DNA from: Rhodoferax ferrireducens
Lineage (GTDB): Bacteria; Pseudomonadota; Gammaproteobacteria; Burkholderiales; Burkholderiaceae_C
Assembly: GCA_002083775.1 (NCBI GenBank)
Contig: MTEI01000013.1
Span: 1 to 64,000 of the forward strand
Direction: 5' to 3'
DNA length: 64,000 bases
This document shows, piece by piece, positions 11,301-22,962 of the stretch; the stretch's first letter is position 1, and each line of letters begins with the position of its first letter. The notes beneath the pieces are model-generated. The model saw only the letters and a list, made by a program, of their open reading frames with translations. It was not told the DNA's origin and did no database searches. A program made the position numbers and the translations under genes.

Positions 11301-11659
11301 ATGGCTTTGCCGGTGGCAGCACCGGTGTACTTGTCGAGCACACCGTTGTGCCACAAGTCCAGCGCGCAGTTCAGCGCGGTCTGGCCACCCATGGTGGGCA
11401 GAATCGCGTCAGGACGCTCTTTGGCGATGATTTTTTCCACCGTCTGCCAGGTGATCGGCTCAATGTAGGTCACATCCGCCGTGGCCGGGTCGGTCATGAT
11501 GGTGGCCGGGTTGCTGTTGATCAGGATGACCTTGTAACCCTCTTCACGCAGCGCCTTGCAGGCCTGCACGCCGGAATAATCAAACTCACAGGCCTGGCCG
11601 ATGATGATCGGGCCAGCGCCAATGATGAGGATGCTTTTGAGATCGTTTCTTTTCGCCAT
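8360..11659 (-). CDS. carB: carbamoyl-phosphate synthase large chain
   Basis: 1099 aa; [57 protein letters not shown]. Confidence 0.98.
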   Translation of the reverse strand: MAKRNDLKSILIIGAGPIIIGQACEFDYSGVQACKALREEGYKVILINSNPATIMTDPATADVTYIEPITWQTVEKIIAKERPDAILPTMGGQTALNCALDLWHNGVLDKYTGAATGKAIELIGATPEAIDKAEDRLKFKDAMTKIGLGSARSGIAHSLAEAWDVQRTVGFPTVIRPSFTLGGTGGGIAYNPEEFEVICKRGLEASPTNELLIEESLLGWKEYEMEVVRDKADNCIIVCSIENLDPMGVHTGDSITVAPAQTLTDKEYQILRNASLAVLREIGVDTGGSNVQFSINPKDGRMVVIEMNPRVSRSSALASKATGFPIAKVAAKLAVGYTLDELRNEITGGATPASFEPSIDYVVTKIPRFAFEKFPAADSRLTTQMKSVGEVMAMGRTFQESFQKALRGLEVGVDGMNEKTQDRELLEKELGEPGPERIWYVGDAFAAGWSVQEVFDITKIDKWFLVQIEQIVKIELEIERLPQPAIGTALDSIDAATLRALKQKGFSDRRLAKQFKTTDTAVRARRHALGVRPVYKRVDTCAAEFATNTAYLYSTYEAEGSECEAQPTNRKKIMVLGGGPNRIGQGIEFDYCCVHAALAMREDGYETIMVNCNPETVSTDYDTSDRLYFEPLTLEDVLEIVDKEKPHGVIVQYGGQTPLKLALDLEANGVPIIGTSPDMIDAAEDRERFSALLRELKLKQPPNATARTEPEALEKAAALGYPLVVRPSYVLGGRAMEIVHEQRDLERYMREAVKVSHDSPVLLDRFLNDAIECDVDAIRDSVGRVFIGGVMEHIEQAGVHSGDSACSLPPYYLKQATVDELKRQTAAMAEGLNVVGLMNVQFAIQQKDGEDVIFVLEVNPRASRTVPFVSKATGIQLAKVAARCMVGQTLDAQGIGAEVHPPYFSVKEAVFPFVKFPGVDTILGPEMKSTGEVMGVGKTFGEAFVKSQMGAGSKLPRPYKADGSPSGKVFISVKGSDKPQAIEVARALVAMNFVVVATKGTAASINAAGVPCGVVYKVTEGRPHIVDMLKNDEIVLVINTVEERRNAIADSRQIRTSALLNRVTTFTTIAGAEAAVEGMRCMDSLDVISVQEMHAQLRL

Positions 11660-11675
11660 GTCTATGTACCAAATT

Positions 11676-11723
11676 GGCCTCTAGCCCTTATAGGGAAGGG
11701 GTTAGTAGCTATTAAAATCAATT
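11676..11723 (-). repeat. 48-nt dispersed element, carB/LysE junction
   Basis: Reverse: AATT-N8-TAGCTA-N18-GGGCTAGAGGCC; the flanking A/T-rich side carries the LysE-family stop codon. Confidence 0.85.
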
Positions 11724-12398
11724 CAAATTTGCGGTGGCCAGCTTGCCACCAAACCACAGGAACAAGGCCCCAACGCCGCCCGACAGGCTGGCCGAGAGAC
11801 GCTTGCGGCGCGCAAAACCTTGCGCCAGACGGGCGCCCGCCAGAATCAGCGCCGACAGATATAGGGCGCTGAAAAACATCAGGATCACGCTGAGGATCAA
11901 AAAAGGAAGCTCCGGGTGCGCATAACCGGGGTCGATGAACTGCACAAAGAACGACAGCAAAAACAAGATCGCCTTCGGGTTGAGCAAGCTGATCACCAGT
12001 GCGCGCTGGAATGGGCGGCGCATCGAAGCGCGGTCTTCGCTGGCCTCCTCAGTGGAGCGCGGCGCAAGCTGTACCTCGGAGGAGGCTGCTGTACGCCAGG
12101 CTTTCCAGGCACCCCGCAACAATTGCACCCCAATCCAGCCCAAGTACGCCGCACCCACCACCTTGACGACCAAAAACATGGCCGGGTAGGTGCGCAGCAA
12201 ACCCGCCGCGCCCAAAGCGGTGAGGATCAACAAGACGGTGTCACCGACAAACACACCAAACGCCCCGTGAAAACCCGCCTTGACGCCGCGCGCCGTGGCG
12301 ACCGATAGCACGTACATGGAATTGGGTCCGGGCAACAAAATGATGCCGAACGCGCCAATCACGTAGGTCCAGATGTCGGTCACGCCATAAAAACTCAC
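11718..12398 (-). CDS. LysE/LeuE-family amino-acid exporter
   Basis: [35 protein letters not shown]; RhtB/LysE-type six-TM protein. Confidence 0.9.
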   Translation of the reverse strand: MSFYGVTDIWTYVIGAFGIILLPGPNSMYVLSVATARGVKAGFHGAFGVFVGDTVLLILTALGAAGLLRTYPAMFLVVKVVGAAYLGWIGVQLLRGAWKAWRTAASSEVQLAPRSTEEASEDRASMRRPFQRALVISLLNPKAILFLLSFFVQFIDPGYAHPELPFLILSVILMFFSALYLSALILAGARLAQGFARRKRLSASLSGGVGALFLWFGGKLATANLN

Positions 12399-13582
12399 GC
12401 GCGCGCCTCCATCGAGGTGATGAAACGGTCAAACAGGTAACCAATGTCATGCGGGCCGGGTGAGGCCTCCGGGTGACCCTGGAAGCAGAACGCCGGTTTG
12501 TCGGTGCGCGCCAGGCCCTGCAGCGTGCCGTCAAACAGGCTCACATGGGTGGCGCGCAGGTTGGCTGGCAAGCTGGTCTCATCCACCGCAAAACCGTGGT
12601 TCTGGCTGGTGATGCTGACGCGGCCGCTGTCGAGGTCTTTCACCGGGTGATTGGCACCGTGGTGGCCAAACTTCATCTTGAAGGTTTTGGCACCGCTGGC
12701 CAGCGCCATGATCTGATGCCCCAGACAGATGCCAAAGGTCGGGATGCCGGAGTCGATCAGTTCGGCTGCGGCACTGATGGCGTAGTCACACGGCTGCGGG
12801 TCGCCGGGGCCGTTGCTCAAAAAGATGCCATCAGGCTGGTGTTTGAGCACCTCTGCCGCCGACGTTTGTGCGGGCACCACGGTGACCTTGCAGCCGCGCT
12901 GGGCCAACATGCGCAGGATGTTTTTCTTGACACCAAAGTCATACGCCACCACATGAAAACGCGGCGCAGTTTGTTCGCCGTAGCCGGGGGCGTTGTTCAG
13001 CGCCGGGTTGAACAGCTCCCATTCGGTCTGCGTCCAGGTGTAAGACGAGGTGCTGGACACCACCTTGGCCAGATCGGCGCCAGCCATGCTGGGTGCGGCT
13101 TTGGCCAGCGCCACGGCGCGTTCAATCACGCTGGGCGTTGCGGTTTCACCCGCTGCCAGCGCCAGGATGCAGCCGTTTTGTGCGCCCTGGGTGCGCAGCT
13201 GGCGCGTCAACTGGCGCGTGTCGATATTGGCGATGGCCACTGTGCCCTCACTCACCAGGTACTCGCCGAGCGTCTGCGTCGAACGGAAGTTGGACGCCAA
13301 CAGTGGCAAGTCTTTGATGATCAGCCCGGCGGCGTGGATTTTGTCGGCCTCCACGTCTTGCGGGTTGATGCCGTAGTTGCCGATGTGCGGGTAAGTGAGG
13401 GTAACGATTTGCTGGCAGTAGCTGGGGTCAGTCAGGATTTCCTGGTAACCGGTCATGGCGGTGTTGAACACCACCTCGCCCACGGTGGAGCCAGTGGCGC
13501 CAATGGAATGACCGATGTAGACCGTGCCGTCTGCGAGCGCCAAAATGGCGGGTGGGGTGTTTCCCTTGAGAGACAAAAGCAC
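12395..13582 (-). CDS. carA: carbamoyl-phosphate synthase small chain
   Basis: [31 protein letters not shown] (GTG start proposed; ATG alternative at 13615); [31 protein letters not shown]. Confidence 0.96.
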   Translation of the reverse strand: MLLSLKGNTPPAILALADGTVYIGHSIGATGSTVGEVVFNTAMTGYQEILTDPSYCQQIVTLTYPHIGNYGINPQDVEADKIHAAGLIIKDLPLLASNFRSTQTLGEYLVSEGTVAIANIDTRQLTRQLRTQGAQNGCILALAAGETATPSVIERAVALAKAAPSMAGADLAKVVSSTSSYTWTQTEWELFNPALNNAPGYGEQTAPRFHVVAYDFGVKKNILRMLAQRGCKVTVVPAQTSAAEVLKHQPDGIFLSNGPGDPQPCDYAISAAAELIDSGIPTFGICLGHQIMALASGAKTFKMKFGHHGANHPVKDLDSGRVSITSQNHGFAVDETSLPANLRATHVSLFDGTLQGLARTDKPAFCFQGHPEASPGPHDIGYLFDRFITSMEARA

Positions 13583-13700
13583 TGGGTTCTCCGAAATAGT
13601 TGCGGGTACGCCCATGCACACGCAGGAGTGAGCTCCTGGCTTGCTTTTGATGGAAATGGGGCTTGTGCGCAGAGCGTACGCGGATGCAAAAAAGCCCCAA

Positions 13701-13706
13701 ATTATA
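13701..13706 (-). promoter_or_regulatory. candidate -10 box upstream of carA
   Basis: TATAAT on the minus strand about 120 nt upstream of the carA start; -35 is poor. Confidence 0.3.
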
Positions 13707-13754
13707 GCCGACGCACCCCAATTTTCGGCCGCGCCAAGGGGCTGATGGCCGGGT

Positions 13755-14540
13755 TTACCCCAGGCAGACGGTGGCACTGGCGTGCAGGCAAATCGCCGCA
13801 GCCGTGGCCACATTCAAAGATTCTTCCCCGCCCGGCTGGGCGATGCGAACAAACTGCGTGGCGCGCGCCGTCAACTCGGCGCAAACGCCCTGCCCTTCGT
13901 GCCCCAGCGCCCAGGCACAAGGCATGGGCAGCGCTCTGTTGTGCAGCAACTGGTGCAGGAATTCACCGCGATGCGAACTGGTCACCAGCAGGGGCAGGCC
14001 AAGCGTGTCCAGCGCAGTCAGATCAGCGCCTTCGTGCAAGTGCAAGCCCCAGTGCGCACCCATGCCAGCGCGCAATACCTTCGATGCCCACAATGCCGCC
14101 GTGCCTTTGAGGGCAATCACCTGCTTGAAACCGAACGCCGAGGCGCTGCGCAACAGGGCGCCAACGTTGCCAGCGTCTTGCACCCGGTCCAGGATCAACG
14201 TGCCCACACCGGGCTGAACTGGCGCCGTAGCAGGCAGCGCAAACACAAACCCCATGCGCGCGGGGGATTCCAGGGCGCTGAGGGTGGCGTACAGATGATC
14301 GGAAATGACTATATTTTTACTAGCTAGTGACCCATATTCTGTATGGGCTAGAGGCCAATAAGATTTAGAAAAAATGCCGATGTCCGGACGCACGCCACGC
14401 GCCACAGCAGCGCGCACCAGGTGGTCGCCCTCGGCCCACAAGCGGCCTGCCCGGCGGTAATCGGTGCTGCCGTGCGCCAGGCGTTTGAGTTCCTTCAGCA
14501 GCGGGTTGTCGCGCGAACTGATGTAGATCGGGTCCGTCAT
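13755..14540 (-). CDS. TrmH/SpoU-family RNA 2'-O-methyltransferase
   Basis: [30 protein letters not shown] and [20 protein letters not shown] motifs. Confidence 0.92.
   Translation of the reverse strand: MTDPIYISSRDNPLLKELKRLAHGSTDYRRAGRLWAEGDHLVRAAVARGVRPDIGIFSKSYWPLAHTEYGSLASKNIVISDHLYATLSALESPARMGFVFALPATAPVQPGVGTLILDRVQDAGNVGALLRSASAFGFKQVIALKGTAALWASKVLRAGMGAHWGLHLHEGADLTALDTLGLPLLVTSSHRGEFLHQLLHNRALPMPCAWALGHEGQGVCAELTARATQFVRIAQPGGEESLNVATAAAICLHASATVCLG
14309..14356 (+). repeat. 48-nt dispersed element inside TrmH-family gene
   Basis: CTAT-ATTTTTAC-TAGCTA-N18-GGGCTAGAGGCC; internal CCCATA/TATGGG stem. Confidence 0.9.
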
Positions 14541-15226
14541 GGCTGGCTCACATGGGCGACCAAAGGCGGGGCGTTTTCCAGCTTCACTGCTTCGAGGACT
14601 GATGCAATGGGCAGGCCTGCAGCGTTGGGGCCAGACGCCAGCACCGTGCGTACCGGCGCAAACGTGGTGCGGTGCAGGGGGCTGGCACCATGCGCCTGCA
14701 ATGCCGCCAGATGCTGCACTGTGCCATACCCCTTGTGCTTGGCAAACCCATAAGCCGGATAGTGCTCTTCCATCTCCTCACACCAGCGGTCGCGCGTGAC
14801 CTTGGCCAGGATAGATGCGGCGGAGATGGCGGAAATCAGCGAGTCGCCCTTGACGATGGCTTCACAACGCATCGGCAAAACCGGCAAGCGGTTGCCATCC
14901 ACCAGAACCAGCTTGGGTGCCAGCCGCAAGCCGTGCACCGCACGGCGCATGGCCAGCAAGGTGGCTTGCAGGATGTTGAGGCTGTCGATCTCTTCCACAT
15001 TGGCCTGCGCCACCGCAAAACACAGCGCTTTGGCGCGAATTTCATCAAACAGGCGCTCGCGTTTGAGCGCTGAGAGTTGTTTGGAGTCTGCCAGCCCTTT
15101 GATCGGCTGCAGGTCATCCAGAATCACCGCTGCCGCCATCACCGGGCCAGCGAGCGGTCCGCGGCCCGCCTCGTCCACCCCGGCAATCAGCCCTTTGACG
15201 CCCCATTGCAAAGCCAGTTGCTGCAT
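14537..15226 (-). CDS. rnhB: ribonuclease HII
   Basis: [33 protein letters not shown]; start MQQLALQWG. Confidence 0.96.
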   Translation of the reverse strand: MQQLALQWGVKGLIAGVDEAGRGPLAGPVMAAAVILDDLQPIKGLADSKQLSALKRERLFDEIRAKALCFAVAQANVEEIDSLNILQATLLAMRRAVHGLRLAPKLVLVDGNRLPVLPMRCEAIVKGDSLISAISAASILAKVTRDRWCEEMEEHYPAYGFAKHKGYGTVQHLAALQAHGASPLHRTTFAPVRTVLASGPNAAGLPIASVLEAVKLENAPPLVAHVSQP

Positions 15227-15278
15227 GCTGGCCTGCCGTATGTGGCGGGTTTTGGCCACTTTTCGCAACGGCGGGGGT

Positions 15279-16454
15279 TTAGGCTTCGAGGACAGTGGCG
15301 ATGGCATGGGCGGCAAGGGTCGGAGTGTCGCGCTGCAATTGGGCATGCAGCGCGGTGAAACGATGTTCAAGGCGCTGTATTTTCGCCGGGTCTTGGGCTG
15401 GGGCGTCCAGCCAAGCCAGCACGGCTTGGGCCAGCGCCTGCGGTGTGGCAGCGTCCTGCAGCAACTCGGGCACCACAAAGTCACGGCACAGAATGTTGGG
15501 CAAGCCCACCCAGGGCTGCAGTTTTTTGCGCCGCATGATCTGCCATGACAGCGCACTCATTCGGTAGGCAATCACTATGGGCCGCTTGAACAACGCGGCC
15601 TCCAGCGTGGCGGTGCCGCTGGCGATGAGGGTCACATCGCAGGCGGCCAGCACCGTGTGCGACTGGCCTTCCACCACACGCAATGCGCTACCCAGACCGC
15701 TGGCAGCCGCAGCCGCCTCGATCCGCTGGCGCAGCGCCGGTATCGCTGGAACTATAAATTGCGTAGCTGGTTGCCCTTTCTGAATAAAGGCTGCAGCCTG
15801 AAAGAACACATGAGCCAGATGCCGCACTTCAGACTCCCGGCTGCCCGGCAAGATCGCCACCACCTGGGCGTCTGGCGCCAGACCCAGCTTGGCACGCGCC
15901 TGCGCCCGGTCCGGCTGCAGCGGGATCACATTCGCCAGCGGATGCCCAACGTAGGTCGCGGCAATGCCGTGCTGTGCCAGCAACTCCGGCTCAAAAGGGA
16001 AGATGCACAAAACGTGGTCCACACTGCGCTTGATCTTTTCCAGCCGCTCTGGCCGCCAGGCCCAGACCGACGGGCAGACAAAATGCACGGTTTTGATGCC
16101 CTGCGCTTTCAAAGCGGCTTCCAGATCCAGGTTGAAATCCGGCGCATCCACGCCGATGAACAGGTCGGGCTTGTTGGCCAGCAAGCGGTTTTTGAGCTGG
16201 GTGCGGATGCCAACAATCTCGCGGTAGCGGCGCAATACTTCCCAGCCGAAACCATGCACCGACAATTTGTCATGCGGCCACCAGGCCTCAAAACCGCGCT
16301 TGGCCATCTGCGGGCCACCGATGCCCGCGCTGTGCAGCTCCGGCCAGCGCAGTTTCATGCCGTCGAGCAACAACCCCGCCAGCAGGTCGCCAGAGGTTTC
16401 ACCCGCGACCAGTGCGGCGCGCAGCGTCATGGCTGACCCGGTATCAGCGGACAA
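15279..16454 (-). CDS. lpxB: lipid-A-disaccharide synthase
   Basis: [21 protein letters not shown]...[35 protein letters not shown]; alternative start 16430. Confidence 0.97.
   Translation of the reverse strand: MSADTGSAMTLRAALVAGETSGDLLAGLLLDGMKLRWPELHSAGIGGPQMAKRGFEAWWPHDKLSVHGFGWEVLRRYREIVGIRTQLKNRLLANKPDLFIGVDAPDFNLDLEAALKAQGIKTVHFVCPSVWAWRPERLEKIKRSVDHVLCIFPFEPELLAQHGIAATYVGHPLANVIPLQPDRAQARAKLGLAPDAQVVAILPGSRESEVRHLAHVFFQAAAFIQKGQPATQFIVPAIPALRQRIEAAAAASGLGSALRVVEGQSHTVLAACDVTLIASGTATLEAALFKRPIVIAYRMSALSWQIMRRKKLQPWVGLPNILCRDFVVPELLQDAATPQALAQAVLAWLDAPAQDPAKIQRLEHRFTALHAQLQRDTPTLAAHAIATVLEA
15752..15799 (+). repeat. 48-nt dispersed element, diverged copy inside lpxB
   Basis: CTAT-AAATTGCG-TAGCTG-N18-AGGCTGCAGCCT. 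Confidence 0.5.
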
Positions 16455-17238
16455 TGCCGCGCTGCGGCGAGACTTGCTGCAGGAACGAGAGCATCATCTG
16501 CACGTCTGGCATGGACTCCGGGTGGCTTTCACTGAGCGTCGCGATGCGCTCCATGGCCAGTTGCAAGGTCAGGTCGTCGCGGTACAAGGCTTTGTGCATG
16601 GCTTTGACCGCCAAGATACGCTCTGGCGAAAAGCCCCTGCGGCGCAGGCCTTCAAAATTCATCGAACGTGCCGCTGCGGGTTGGCCCTGGCACATGACAA
16701 ACGGTGGCACGTCCGCCAGCAGCATGGTGCACATGGCGGTCATGCAATGCGCCCCCAACTTGACAAACTGGTGGACCACGGTGAAGCCGCCCAGAATGGC
16801 CCAGTCGCCCACGTGCACATGACCGGCCAGCTGCGAGTTATTGGCAAAAATGGTGTTGTTGCCCACTTGGCAGTCATGCGCCAGATGCACGTAGGCCATC
16901 AGCCAGTTGTCATCGCCGACGCGGGTCACGCCTGCATCACCGGGCGAACCGATGTTGAAGGTGCAAAACTCACGGATGGTGTTGCGGTTGCCAATGACCA
17001 GTTCACAGGGTTCACCAGCGTATTTCTTGTCCTGCGGAATAGCACCGAGCGACGAAAACTGAAAGATGCGGTTGTCTGTGCCGATGGTGGTGTGGCCTTC
17101 AATGACCACATGCGGGCCGACGGTGGTGCCCGCACCGATCTTCACGTGCGGCCCGATGATGCTGTAAGGCCCGACGCAGACCGAGCTATCCAGCTCGGCG
17201 CCCGGGTCCACGATGGCGGTGGCGTGGATCGTGGTCAT
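16444..17238 (-). CDS. lpxA: UDP-N-acetylglucosamine acyltransferase
   Basis: [32 protein letters not shown] hexapeptide repeats. Confidence 0.97.
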   Translation of the reverse strand: MTTIHATAIVDPGAELDSSVCVGPYSIIGPHVKIGAGTTVGPHVVIEGHTTIGTDNRIFQFSSLGAIPQDKKYAGEPCELVIGNRNTIREFCTFNIGSPGDAGVTRVGDDNWLMAYVHLAHDCQVGNNTIFANNSQLAGHVHVGDWAILGGFTVVHQFVKLGAHCMTAMCTMLLADVPPFVMCQGQPAAARSMNFEGLRRRGFSPERILAVKAMHKALYRDDLTLQLAMERIATLSESHPESMPDVQMMLSFLQQVSPQRGIVR

Positions 17239-17248
17239 GATGATGGCC

Positions 17249-17686
17249 TCAAACAACTTTGCGCATGGCGCAGGTCAATTCGGCCTCCACGGCAATGTTG
17301 CCGTCCACATCGGCACGCGCCTTGAACTTGAAGATACCGGCTTTCATGCGCAGCAATTCCACATGCAAGATGAGCTGGTCACCCGGCTCCACGGGCTGTT
17401 TGAAGCGGGCGTTGTCAATCCCGGCAAAGTAATACACCATGTCATCGGTGGGTGACGTGTCCAGCGCGTCAAAGGCCAGCAAGGCTGCCGCTTGGGCCAA
17501 CGCTTCGAGCATCAACACACCGGGCATCACCGGGCGATGCGGGAAATGGCCGGTGAAAAATGGCTCGTTGATGGTCACATTTTTCAACGCCCGGATGGAT
17601 TTGCCTTTGTCGATTTCGAGTACCCGGTCCACCAGCAAAAACGGGTAACGGTGCGGCAATTGCTTGAGAATTTGGTGGATGTCCAT
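17249..17686 (-). CDS. fabZ: 3-hydroxyacyl-ACP dehydratase FabZ
   Basis: [17 protein letters not shown]...[25 protein letters not shown]. Confidence 0.98.
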   Translation of the reverse strand: MDIHQILKQLPHRYPFLLVDRVLEIDKGKSIRALKNVTINEPFFTGHFPHRPVMPGVLMLEALAQAAALLAFDALDTSPTDDMVYYFAGIDNARFKQPVEPGDQLILHVELLRMKAGIFKFKARADVDGNIAVEAELTCAMRKVV

Positions 17687-17699
17687 GGATCTGGCCTTT

Positions 17700-18698
17700 T
17701 TAGTCGGAAGAAATATTGGGAATAAGCCGCTTCACCTGGGCTTCCAGCGCGCGAATGCGCTCGCGCAGGCTGGCCAGCTGCTTGACGGAAGCGGCGTTTT
17801 TTTCCCAGGCGGCGTTGTCGTCAATCGGGAACATGCCGGTGTAATGACCCGGCTTGAGGATGGAGCGCGTGGCCACCGACGCCGCCGAGATGTTCACGCC
17901 TTCCGCCAGCGTCAGGTGCCCGAGCACCACCGCGCCACCGCCCACGGTGCAATGCGCACCAATGTGCGCGCTGCCCGCCACACCCGCACAGCCAGCCATG
18001 GCGGTGTGCGCGCCCACAAACACGTTGTGGCCGATCTGGATCAGGTTGTCGAGCTTGACGCCATCTTCAATCACCGTGTCTTGCAGCGCCCCGCGGTCAA
18101 TGCAGGTGTTGGCGCCAATTTCGACATCGTTGCCAATGGAGACGTTACCGAGCTGCTCGATCTTGACCCAGGTACCGTTGTCGGGCGCAAAACCAAAACC
18201 ATCCGCACCGATCACCACCCCCGGGTGTAGCAAACAGCGCTCACCAATACTGCAGTTTTCACTGACCGTCACACGGGATTTGAGGACTGTACCGGCACCA
18301 ATGCTGGCCCCCGCCTCCACCACACATAAAGCACCAATTCGGGCGCTGGGATGAACGCTGGCTTGAGGGTCAATCACCGCAGAGGGATGAATCAGCGCGG
18401 TGTCTGGCCGGGGAAACTGCTGCTTCCAGAGCTGCGTGGCCCGGGCAAAGTAAAGGTAGGGGTTCTCAACCACGATGCAGTCACCGCGCGCCTGCGCTGC
18501 GGCCTGCATGTTCGGGCTGACGATGACACACCCCGCACGGGAGTTGGCCAGCTGCTGCTGGTACTTGGGATGGCTCAGGAAGCTCAGGTGTTGGGGCTGG
18601 GCACTCTCAAGCGATGCCAGGCCTTCAATCAGACGCTCGGGATCACCAAAAAGTTGTCCACCAAGCAACTCAACGAGGGTTCCTGCGCGCAAAACCAC
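17700..18698 (-). CDS. lpxD: UDP-3-O-acylglucosamine N-acyltransferase
   Basis: Hexapeptide repeats, [40 protein letters not shown]. Confidence 0.97.
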   Translation of the reverse strand: MVLRAGTLVELLGGQLFGDPERLIEGLASLESAQPQHLSFLSHPKYQQQLANSRAGCVIVSPNMQAAAQARGDCIVVENPYLYFARATQLWKQQFPRPDTALIHPSAVIDPQASVHPSARIGALCVVEAGASIGAGTVLKSRVTVSENCSIGERCLLHPGVVIGADGFGFAPDNGTWVKIEQLGNVSIGNDVEIGANTCIDRGALQDTVIEDGVKLDNLIQIGHNVFVGAHTAMAGCAGVAGSAHIGAHCTVGGGAVVLGHLTLAEGVNISAASVATRSILKPGHYTGMFPIDDNAAWEKNAASVKQLASLRERIRALEAQVKRLIPNISSD

Positions 18699-18720
18699 CC
18701 GCGGCCACCCTTTCGACGAG

Positions 18721-19233
18721 TTACTTGGCAGCGGGCACGTTCAGTGCCTTGATGACCTTGTCGGTCATGTCGTGCTTCGGATTGATGTACACCACATCCT
18801 GGAAAATGATGTCGTACTTTTCAGCCGCGGCGATTTCTTTGATCACCCGGTTGGCACGTTCAATCACCTGCTGCAATTCATCGTTCTTGCGCGAGTTCAA
18901 ATCCTCCCGGAACTCGCGTTGTTCACGCTGAAAATCACGGTCTTGGGCGATCAACTGCTTTTGCTGCGCCAGGCGCTGCGCTTCAGGCAAGGTAGGCGCC
19001 TCGCGCTCGAACTTGGCAGCTGCAGCCTTGACGCTGGCCGCCATGTCTGCCAAGTCTTTCTCGCGCTTGGAAAACTCCTGCTCCAGCTTGGCTGTGGCTG
19101 CTTTGGCCTGCGCTGCCTCTCTGATCACCCGGTCGGTGCTGACAAAACCGATCTTGATGTCCTGCGCATGAACCGATGTCCAGCAAAAGCCAGCCATCAA
19201 CAAAAGAGCCAATCGACGTACGTAGTGATTCAT
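18721..19233 (-). CDS. skp: OmpH/Skp-family periplasmic chaperone
   Basis: Signal peptide, [33 protein letters not shown] coiled coil; position between lpxD and bamA. Confidence 0.92.
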   Translation of the reverse strand: MNHYVRRLALLLMAGFCWTSVHAQDIKIGFVSTDRVIREAAQAKAATAKLEQEFSKREKDLADMAASVKAAAAKFEREAPTLPEAQRLAQQKQLIAQDRDFQREQREFREDLNSRKNDELQQVIERANRVIKEIAAAEKYDIIFQDVVYINPKHDMTDKVIKALNVPAAK

Positions 19234-21533
19234 TAGAAACTTGTCCCGATTTGAAATTGCATGCTCTGAATTTTATCGCCATCATATTTCTTCAATGGTT
19301 TGGCAAACGCCAGGCGCAGCGGCCCCACCGGCGAAATCCAGCTGATACCGACGCCAGCCGAGGCCCGCAGGGCGCTGGCATTGGCGTTGATGGCCAGACC
19401 CTCGTCTTCACCACCCACCATGCCGGCATCGACAAAACCGTACATGCGCAGGGAGCGGTCGTTACCCGCACCAGGGAAGGGTGTCAACACCTCCATATTG
19501 ATATTGACCTTGCGATTGCCACCGACCGAGGTGCCACTGATGTCCTGAGGCCCGAGGCTACCTTGCTCAAACCCGCGCACCGAACCCAAACCACCGCCAT
19601 AAAAGTTCTTGAACACCGGGTAAGAGCGGTCGCCCATGGATTTACCCCAACCCGCTTCAACATTAAAGGCAGCGGTGTACTGCTTGCTCAGGGGAATGTA
19701 TTGCTGGAACTGGTAGGTGCCGCGCAGATAACGTGCATCGCCTGCAAATGACCACTCAGCGTTGGCACGCTGGTAGCGCCCGCTGGTGGGTGCCAAAGCA
19801 CTGTCGCGGCTGTCACGCGCCCAGCCTATGGTGAACGGTATCGCCGAGCTGGTCTTGCCATATTCCTTGACATAGTCTGCATAAGACTGCGGCAGCAAGG
19901 TGCCCTCTTCGATGGTGGTTTGCTCAATACCAGCACCAAAAAACACCGTATCGATCTCCGTGAACGGCACACCAAAGCGCAGCGAGCCACCCGTGGTGAT
20001 CAGCTTGTAGTAGTCCTGATCTTCGTACGGGCTGCTGGTCTTGTGATAGATGTCGACGGTTCGGGAGACGCCATCTTCGGTGAAATACGGGTCAGTGGTG
20101 CTGAGCACCACCACACGGTTGATTTTGCTGGTGTTGATCTGGATGCCTAGCGAATTACCCGAGCCAAAGGCGTTTTCCTGCTTCAAGCCAAACGACAGGC
20201 CCAGTCCATCACCGCTGGAGAAACCGGCACCCAGGCTCAAGCTGCCGGTGGGTTTTTCGGTGACGTTGAGCGTCAGGTCCACCTGATCGGGTGCGCCAGC
20301 GACTTCCTGTGTTTCGATCGCCACATCACCGAAATAGCCCAGGCGGTCAACCCGGTCGCGCGAGCGGCGGATTTTGTCGCCGTCATACCAGGATGACTCC
20401 AGTTGCCGGAACTCACGACGCACCACCACATCGCGCGTACGGGTGTTGCCCGCCACGTTGATCTTGCGCACATAAGCCCGGCGCGAAGGATTGGCCTGCA
20501 AGGTCAGCGCCACCAGGTTGTTGACGCGGTCAATCTCGGGCACCGCCTCGACGCGGGCAAAAGCATAACCAAAATTGCCAAAGTAGTCGGTGAAGGCTTT
20601 GCTGGTTTTGGCCACTTCATCGGCGTTGTAGGCTTGGCCCGGGCGAATGGAAACCAGCGTTTTGAACTCATCGTCCTTGCCCAGATAGTTGCCAGCCAGC
20701 TTGACGCCACTGACCACAAAGCGCTCGCCCTCATTGATGTTGATGGTGATGCCAATGTCGGTCTTGTTGGGATCAATGGCCACCTGGGTGGAATCCACCT
20801 TGAATTCCAGGTAGCCCCTCGTCAGATAATAAGAGCGCAGGGTTTCAATGTCAGCATTGAGCTTGGCCCGCGAATAACGGTTGGACTTGGTGTACCAGCT
20901 CATCCAGCCACCGGTGTCCAGGTCAAACAGGCCACGCAGCGTGGATTCACTGAACACCTTGTTACCGACGATGTTGATCTCGCTGATCTTGGCGGGCTCG
21001 CCCTCGGTCACGGTGAAGGTCAAATTCACGCGGTTGCGCTCGATCGGCGTGACCGTGGTCACCACCTGCGCGGCATAAAGGCTGCGGTTGATGTACTGAC
21101 GCTTGAGTTCCTGCTCGGCACGGTCCATTTGGGCCTTGTCAAACGGGCGGCCATCGGCCAGACCGACATCACGCAAGGATTTCACCAGCACATCCTTGTC
21201 AAATTCCTTGGTGCCCACAAATTCAACGCCAGCCACGGTGGGCCGTTCTTCGACCACCACCACCAGCACATCACCATTGACCTCAATGCGCACGTCCTTG
21301 AACAAGCCCAAGGCAAACAAGGCGCGGATGGCGGCCGAGCCTTTGTCGTCGTTATAGGTGTCACCTACTTGTACCGGCATCGAGACAAACACCGTACCCG
21401 GCTCCACACGCTGCAACCCTTCAATGCGGATGTCACGCACCGTGAAGGGATCCACAGCCCAGGCAGCAGGCGCGGCCAATACCAAAGCAGCCACCGCAGA
21501 CAGGGCGTTCAGGCGAAAACGATTGAATTGCAT
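19233..21533 (-). CDS. bamA: outer membrane protein assembly factor BamA
   Basis: POTRA repeats and C-terminal Omp85 barrel (GISWISPVGPLRLAFAKPL...FQIGTSF). Confidence 0.97.
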   Translation of the reverse strand: MQFNRFRLNALSAVAALVLAAPAAWAVDPFTVRDIRIEGLQRVEPGTVFVSMPVQVGDTYNDDKGSAAIRALFALGLFKDVRIEVNGDVLVVVVEERPTVAGVEFVGTKEFDKDVLVKSLRDVGLADGRPFDKAQMDRAEQELKRQYINRSLYAAQVVTTVTPIERNRVNLTFTVTEGEPAKISEINIVGNKVFSESTLRGLFDLDTGGWMSWYTKSNRYSRAKLNADIETLRSYYLTRGYLEFKVDSTQVAIDPNKTDIGITININEGERFVVSGVKLAGNYLGKDDEFKTLVSIRPGQAYNADEVAKTSKAFTDYFGNFGYAFARVEAVPEIDRVNNLVALTLQANPSRRAYVRKINVAGNTRTRDVVVRREFRQLESSWYDGDKIRRSRDRVDRLGYFGDVAIETQEVAGAPDQVDLTLNVTEKPTGSLSLGAGFSSGDGLGLSFGLKQENAFGSGNSLGIQINTSKINRVVVLSTTDPYFTEDGVSRTVDIYHKTSSPYEDQDYYKLITTGGSLRFGVPFTEIDTVFFGAGIEQTTIEEGTLLPQSYADYVKEYGKTSSAIPFTIGWARDSRDSALAPTSGRYQRANAEWSFAGDARYLRGTYQFQQYIPLSKQYTAAFNVEAGWGKSMGDRSYPVFKNFYGGGLGSVRGFEQGSLGPQDISGTSVGGNRKVNINMEVLTPFPGAGNDRSLRMYGFVDAGMVGGEDEGLAINANASALRASAGVGISWISPVGPLRLAFAKPLKKYDGDKIQSMQFQIGTSF

Positions 21534-21579
21534 GATGAAAATGAAGAAATAAAAGTTGTGCAAAGTGGCACAACAACAG

Positions 21580-22941
21580 TTAGCCGAGCAAGCGGGCGAT
21601 ATCGTTGAAAAAAGCTATGGACATCATGGCGACCAACAAGGCGATACCCCCGCGCTGTAGCCGTTCCATCCAGAGATCAGACACGGGCTTACCTGTCACA
21701 CCCTCCCAAAGATAATACATCAGGTGCCCTCCATCCAAAACCGGCAGCGGCAGCAGGTTCAGCACCCCCAGACTGACACTCACCAGGGCCAGAAACACCA
21801 GGTACTGAACCACCCCCATGCCCGCTGATTTGCCTGCAAAGTCGGCAATGGTCAGCGGGCCACTGATGTTCTTCAGGGATGCTTCGCCCACCAACATCTT
21901 GCCCATCATGGTGAGCGTCAATACGGAGACATCCCAGGTCTGCGTGATGCCGCGCGTGAGTCCTTCGACAGCACCATAGCGCACGGTCACAAAGGAGGGC
22001 CGGGAGCCAACATAAGCGCCAATGCGCCCCACCGTCGCACCGCCATCCGTCACGACTTTGGGTGTGAGCGTCACCTCCAGCAGTTGACCCTGGCGAAGCA
22101 CTTTCCAACGCTGCGGCTGGGCCTGGCCATTCGCCCCCGAGTCGCGGATGAAACGGCGCAGCTCTTGTCCATCGCGCATGGGCTTGCCGTCGATCGACTG
22201 CACTTCGTCACCCTCAAGCAAACCAGCCTGGGCTGCGGCACCGTCAGCCTGGAGCTCACCAAGCGTCGGTCGCGTCAGCGGCCCGGTGATACCCATGCGA
22301 GCAAACAGCTCGGCATCTACCTGACTAGATTCCAAGGTAGACAGTGGCAGCAACACCTCCTGCTCGATGTCGTTTGGCGCCACAGCAAGCAGCAAACGGA
22401 CATCCTCGCGTTTGATCGCACCCTGAGTCAGCGCCCAGCGCAAGTCTTCAAACGAGTTCACGTCCGACAATTCAGCGTCTGCCCCGCCGGCCCGCACCAC
22501 CCGTTCACCGCCCTGAATACCCGCCGTGCTGGCCAGCGAACCAGCGGGAGGCGGGCTCAAAATGGCCTCTGGCTGCTCTACCCCGATCCAGTTCACGCAG
22601 GCGTAAAGCAACACAGCCAACAGCAAATTGGCCATCGGGCCAGCCACCACAATGGCGGCGCGGCGGCTCAACGGCTGGGTGTTGAAGGCAAGATGCCGCT
22701 CTTCTTGCGGTACCGTGCCTTCACGCTCGTCCAGCATCTTGACAAAACCACCCAGCGGAAACAGCGCCAACACAAATTCGGTGGACGCCGGACTGGCCTG
22801 CCAGCGCCACAGCGGCTTGCCAAAACCAATCGAAAACCGCAGCACCTTGACGCCACAAGCCACCGCCATGCGGTAGTGACCGTACTCATGGATGGCAATC
22901 AGCAGCGCAATGGCAACAAGGAAGGCAGGCAGTGTCAGCAT
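21580..22941 (-). CDS. rseP: RIP metalloprotease RseP
   Basis: HEYGH zinc motif, PDZ segment, LNLLPLPVLDGGHL. Confidence 0.97.
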   Translation of the reverse strand: MLTLPAFLVAIALLIAIHEYGHYRMAVACGVKVLRFSIGFGKPLWRWQASPASTEFVLALFPLGGFVKMLDEREGTVPQEERHLAFNTQPLSRRAAIVVAGPMANLLLAVLLYACVNWIGVEQPEAILSPPPAGSLASTAGIQGGERVVRAGGADAELSDVNSFEDLRWALTQGAIKREDVRLLLAVAPNDIEQEVLLPLSTLESSQVDAELFARMGITGPLTRPTLGELQADGAAAQAGLLEGDEVQSIDGKPMRDGQELRRFIRDSGANGQAQPQRWKVLRQGQLLEVTLTPKVVTDGGATVGRIGAYVGSRPSFVTVRYGAVEGLTRGITQTWDVSVLTLTMMGKMLVGEASLKNISGPLTIADFAGKSAGMGVVQYLVFLALVSVSLGVLNLLPLPVLDGGHLMYYLWEGVTGKPVSDLWMERLQRGGIALLVAMMSIAFFNDIARLLG

Positions 22942-22962
22942 GAAAGTGCGGTCGCTTTACCG

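Noticed and set aside
8372-11872. Long plus-strand ORFs opposite carB (585 and 573 aa)
   Set aside because: His/Val/Gly-rich antisense shadow ORFs of a high-GC gene; carB is unambiguous.
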